Assembly (NCBI GenBank): GCA_031255715.1
Contig: JAIRRZ010000028.1
Location: 1-46,342 of the forward strand
Direction of reading: 5' to 3'
Origin: Puniceicoccales bacterium
Lineage (GTDB): Bacteria; Verrucomicrobiota; Verrucomicrobiia; Opitutales; LL51
Length of the DNA: 46,342 nucleotides
Below, one piece after another: positions 43,321-46,342 of the stretch. Positions within the stretch are counted from its first letter, which is position 1. Every line of letters begins with the position of its first letter. The notes below the pieces were generated by a model. The model made no database searches. It had not been told where the DNA came from and saw only the letters and a program-made list of their open reading frames with translations. Made by a program: the position numbers and the translations under genes.

Positions 43321-44574
43321 GTGGCCGTAAGGGTTGTATTTGGAATTAGGCGCAGGATCATCGCATGGATTGCGTCATTTTTTGAAAAAAAAAATGGGAT
43401 TGGCTTTGATCTGATTACGCCAATTTGTATGTTCCTATTGATCGCTGTTGGCGTTTTTTCCATTCGTTCGGCGCAAAATTATCACATGGATACTCAATGG
43501 AAAAGCCAGATCATTTGGGCAGTATTGGGTATGTTGCTCTATTGCGGAATGGCATTTGCGGACTATAGAATCTTTTTGAGAAATAGTCATTGGATTTACT
43601 TTTTTAGTATTATACTGCTTTTGCTCATTTTTACGCCCATTGGATGGCGACGTTTTGGCGCGACCCGTTGGCTCAAGGTAGGGAGCATTGTAATTCAGCC
43701 TTCGGAAATCGCAAAATTAGGGACGCTTGTTATGGGTGCTAGTATCCTAGCTCGATCAAAAATCGGAAAGCTTAAGGATTCGCTTCAGGCTATTGGTAGC
43801 GTACTTTTGATTTTCGGTATACCTGTGATTTTCGTTATGCTGCAGCCCGATTTAGGATCTTCATTACCATTTTTACCCATTGCTTTTGCATTACTCTTCG
43901 TTTCCGAAGTACCCAATAAATTTTTTATTAGCGTTCTATCAGTGTTATTACTTTTGGGGAGTCTTGTAGCTTGGGATGCCTATGCCTACCATTTATTTTT
44001 GGATCACCATCAGCTTAATCCGCAAACTTCCATTGGACAATTCGAAAAAATTTCTTTATTACCTCTTAAAGACTACCAGAGAAATCGAATTATTTCGTTT
44101 GTAGCACCTGATATTGTCGATCCGCAGGGGGTTGGTATCAGTTGGAATTTGAGGCAGTCGTTAATTGCAGTAGGTTCCGGGGGGATGACAGGAAAAGGTC
44201 AGGGAAATGGAACTCAGGCAAAATTAGGTTATTTGCCTCAATCTGTAGCGACGAATGATTTTATTTTTTCGGTTATCGCGGAAGAATATGGATTCATCGG
44301 GAGTATGTGTGTGTTATTAATTTATGCGATAATGATGGCGAATGGATTGCGTATTGCGTGTTTGGCACGAGATTGCTTCGGACTGTTATTGGCGGTAGGA
44401 ATTAGTGTATTACTGCTTATCCATGTCTGCGTCAATGTGGGAATGACCCTCGGAATTATGCCTATTACGGGCATCCCACTGCCATTTATCAGCTATGGTG
44501 GATCATTCATGGTGATATGCTGCCTATTACAAGGAATTGTACAGAGCATATACCGTTTTAGAAGTGAGTATTAG
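43321..44574 (+). CDS. rodA: Peptidoglycan polymerase RodA (SEDS family)
   Basis: A 417-residue SEDS glycosyltransferase with about ten membrane spans that builds glycan strands for cell elongation. The family motifs are Q-P-S-E-I-A-K-L and L-Q-P-D-L-G-S-S, plus the late G-I-P-L-P-F-I-S-Y-G-G-S. G-K-G-Q-G-N-G-T-Q-A-K-L-G-Y-L-P is RodA-like. GTG at 43321 with AGGG upstream is chosen; the frame runs further up but overlaps atpH. Its usual partner PBP2 is not seen. It replaces the F1 genes after atpH and precedes an RNase. Confidence 0.93.
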   Translation: MAVRVVFGIRRRIIAWIASFFEKKNGIGFDLITPICMFLLIAVGVFSIRSAQNYHMDTQWKSQIIWAVLGMLLYCGMAFADYRIFLRNSHWIYFFSIILLLLIFTPIGWRRFGATRWLKVGSIVIQPSEIAKLGTLVMGASILARSKIGKLKDSLQAIGSVLLIFGIPVIFVMLQPDLGSSLPFLPIAFALLFVSEVPNKFFISVLSVLLLLGSLVAWDAYAYHLFLDHHQLNPQTSIGQFEKISLLPLKDYQRNRIISFVAPDIVDPQGVGISWNLRQSLIAVGSGGMTGKGQGNGTQAKLGYLPQSVATNDFIFSVIAEEYGFIGSMCVLLIYAIMMANGLRIACLARDCFGLLLAVGISVLLLIHVCVNVGMTLGIMPITGIPLPFISYGGSFMVICCLLQGIVQSIYRFRSEY

Positions 44575-44576
44575 TT

Positions 44577-46292
44577 ATGGATAATTTTAAAAGAGAAGAA
44601 GAAGAAGAAATTTTAGAATCATTAAAGGAAATTCCCATAGAGGAGTCTGTGGAAATGCCTGATAAGTTAGCACTCAAAAAATTGTCGAAAGAGCGAGAAA
44701 AGGATCGTCCGCTTTTGCAGCGTATCCTAAAAAAATTGACTGTGGGAACAAAAGTGTTTCGAGAAATTGTGATTAGTGCTAATCCCTTGGAGCGTCGTGT
44801 GGCCCTTTTAGAGGACGGATTATTGAAAGAATTTACGGTGGAGTACAACGATCGCAGAAATATGGTAGGTGCCATTTTCAACGGGAAAATTCAAAATTTT
44901 GAGGGAGGATTGAAAGCAGCCTTTGTGGATGTGGGTATGGAAAAGAATGCTTTTTTGCATTACTGGGATGCTTTACCGGCGGCGATGGATTCGGGTATCG
45001 AGGTGGTACGTAATACCTGTTCCGCTAAGGCTAAACCGTTGACGGCTGATAAGATTCCAAGCATTTACCCCATCGGAGCGGAGATCATGGTCCAAGTTAT
45101 TAAGGATCAGATTGGGACCAAAGGACCACGTATTACAACCAATGTTGCATTGCCGGGGCGCTTCATTGTTCTTATGCCTTACGCGGGGGAATGTGGCGTA
45201 TCCAAAAAGATTGAGGACAAAAAGGAACGCCAACGATTAAGAAAAATTATCGAAAAATTGACAATTCCTGAGGGCATGGGTATTATTATTCGTACGGCTG
45301 GCCAGGGAAAAAAGATCCGCTATTTTGTCCGCGACTTACATATGTTACTTCAAGAATGGCAGGCAATTTTAGGTCGGCAGGACAAAAGTAGGGGTAGAGT
45401 AACCCTTCTATATCAGGAACCGGATTTAATTGAGTCATCGGTGCGTGACTTTCTAACGGAGGAGATTGATCGGGTTATTGTCGACGATAAAGAGACCTAC
45501 GATCGGATGTTGGAATTGGTTGAAAAAATTTCGAAGCGTTCGAAGTCGAAAATTCAGTATTATGGAGATGTAATTCCCGTTTTTGAACGATTTAACGTAG
45601 ATCGTCAAATTGATCAAACGTTTATGCGCCATGTGGCCTTGCCGTCCGGTGGTGAAATTATAATTGACGAAGTGGAAGCATTTACGGCAATTGATGTCAA
45701 TACGGGTAGTCATCGCAATCGCGATGATACGGAAGATCGGGGCAAAAATTTTCTCTATCAGGTCAATGTTGAGGCAGCTAAGGAAATTAATCGCCAGATC
45801 AAATTGCGCAATTTAGGTGGTTTAATCATTGTCGATTTCATCGATATGAAAAATCCACGTGACCGGCGCAAACTCTATGATTTGATGTGTGATTTACTGA
45901 AAAATGATGCGGAGCGGACGCAGATTTTACCGCTATCGGCCTTTGGATTGATGCAAATTTCGCGTCAACGGCACTCCCAAAGCACGGTCCGCGATATGCG
46001 GGCAACTTGTCACTATTGTAATGGGCGCAGTTTTGTGAAATCGGCGCGCACGGTAAGCATCGAAATTTATAGAAAGTTAGTTAGTATCGTCAGAAAATAT
46101 GGACATTATTTGAATAAAATACGGGTTTATTTGCATCCCAGTGCGCTCGAATATTTGCGGAATAACTATGAATCGCAGTTGCTTGAGATTGAAGTCGAGC
46201 TTCAGATTAAATTAATTTTTCGAGCGGATCCTGTATTTCACGTCGAAAATTTTAAAATAGTTGATTTTGATACTAATTCAGAGCTGAAATAA
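44577..46292 (+). CDS. rng: Ribonuclease E/G family endonuclease
   Basis: A 571-residue RNase E/G-family enzyme that cuts single-stranded RNA in mRNA decay and rRNA maturation. An S1-type domain is at ~residues 95-180. The catalytic core has the metal-binding aspartates in F-T-A-I-D-V-N-T-G-S and D-F-I-D-M-K. The zinc-link pair is C-H-Y-C near residue 480. An acidic N-terminal extension precedes the S1 domain. The length and lack of a long C-terminal scaffold fit RNase G rather than RNase E. It starts two bases after rodA and is probably on the same mRNA. The 50 bases beyond the stop show nothing. Confidence 0.9.
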   Translation: MDNFKREEEEEILESLKEIPIEESVEMPDKLALKKLSKEREKDRPLLQRILKKLTVGTKVFREIVISANPLERRVALLEDGLLKEFTVEYNDRRNMVGAIFNGKIQNFEGGLKAAFVDVGMEKNAFLHYWDALPAAMDSGIEVVRNTCSAKAKPLTADKIPSIYPIGAEIMVQVIKDQIGTKGPRITTNVALPGRFIVLMPYAGECGVSKKIEDKKERQRLRKIIEKLTIPEGMGIIIRTAGQGKKIRYFVRDLHMLLQEWQAILGRQDKSRGRVTLLYQEPDLIESSVRDFLTEEIDRVIVDDKETYDRMLELVEKISKRSKSKIQYYGDVIPVFERFNVDRQIDQTFMRHVALPSGGEIIIDEVEAFTAIDVNTGSHRNRDDTEDRGKNFLYQVNVEAAKEINRQIKLRNLGGLIIVDFIDMKNPRDRRKLYDLMCDLLKNDAERTQILPLSAFGLMQISRQRHSQSTVRDMRATCHYCNGRSFVKSARTVSIEIYRKLVSIVRKYGHYLNKIRVYLHPSALEYLRNNYESQLLEIEVELQIKLIFRADPVFHVENFKIVDFDTNSELK

Positions 46293-46342
46293 AAGGTTAG
46301 CTTGGAGTGCCGTTCCCGATCCTCGGAAAATGGTTTTGCCCT

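Overview
The window looks like part of a chromosome of a diderm bacterium in the PVC group, most likely a host-associated verrucomicrobium of the Opitutae/Puniceicoccales kind. The placement is inference. It rests on an outer membrane (BamA, a secretin), an RNase HIII of the type found in Chlamydiae and relatives, a type II secretion (T2SS) set whose assembly-platform proteins match the classical ones only weakly, septal and elongation wall enzymes (FtsI, RodA), and AT-rich DNA with many Lys/Asn/Ile codons. TGA is a normal stop (gspF, gltX and the antiporter gene end with it). Several broken genes, ankyrin and coiled-coil proteins, and low-complexity secreted proteins point to a shrinking, host-linked genome.

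Layout. 1-1.6 kb: tandem duplication of a secreted ankyrin/coiled-coil gene, the first copy frameshifted near its end. 1.8-7.1 kb: RNase HIII, an intergenic cluster of DnaA-box-like sites, a glycine-zipper lipoprotein, a HAD phosphatase and FtsI. 7.1-15.4 kb, minus strand: BamA, DnaB helicase, GroEL, GroES and DnaK; dnaK is preceded by a consensus-like sigma-54 promoter. 15.4-19.5 kb: a decayed gene, a secreted protein of unknown function, SufB and SufC, and a small unknown gene. 19.6-24 kb, plus strand: GspF, a broken gene, RuvC, GltX and a DciA-like (DUF721) protein. 24-30 kb: a coiled-coil protein, a YuiF-type antiporter with a decayed tandem copy, and Frr, PyrH and an effector-like protein on the minus strand. 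30.0-30.4 kb: a gene-free stretch that may be a structured RNA or intron remnant. 30.4-41 kb, minus strand: phosphohexomutase and a T2SS cluster (K-, L- and M-like proteins, GspD, a small periplasmic protein, GspE). 41.1-46.3 kb, plus strand: F0 ATP synthase a, c and b, a short delta subunit, RodA and RNase E/G.

How the genes work together. Envelope building is prominent (FtsI, RodA, BamA, the lipoprotein, T2SS). Chaperones DnaK and GroEL/ES lie together in one block. DnaB and its likely loader DciA are both here but 13 kb apart. The T2SS is split: K-like through E form one block, while GspF lies about 12 kb away. The ATP synthase operon is also split: after delta comes rodA, not atpA, so the F1 genes must be elsewhere.

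The most unusual items are the sigma-54-like promoter of dnaK, the five 29-residue basic repeats on the secretin, the tandem decaying genes (ankyrin and antiporter), the gene-free 30 kb stretch, the GC-rich hairpin array behind groEL and the DnaA-box cluster at 3 kb. No complete novel system is obvious.
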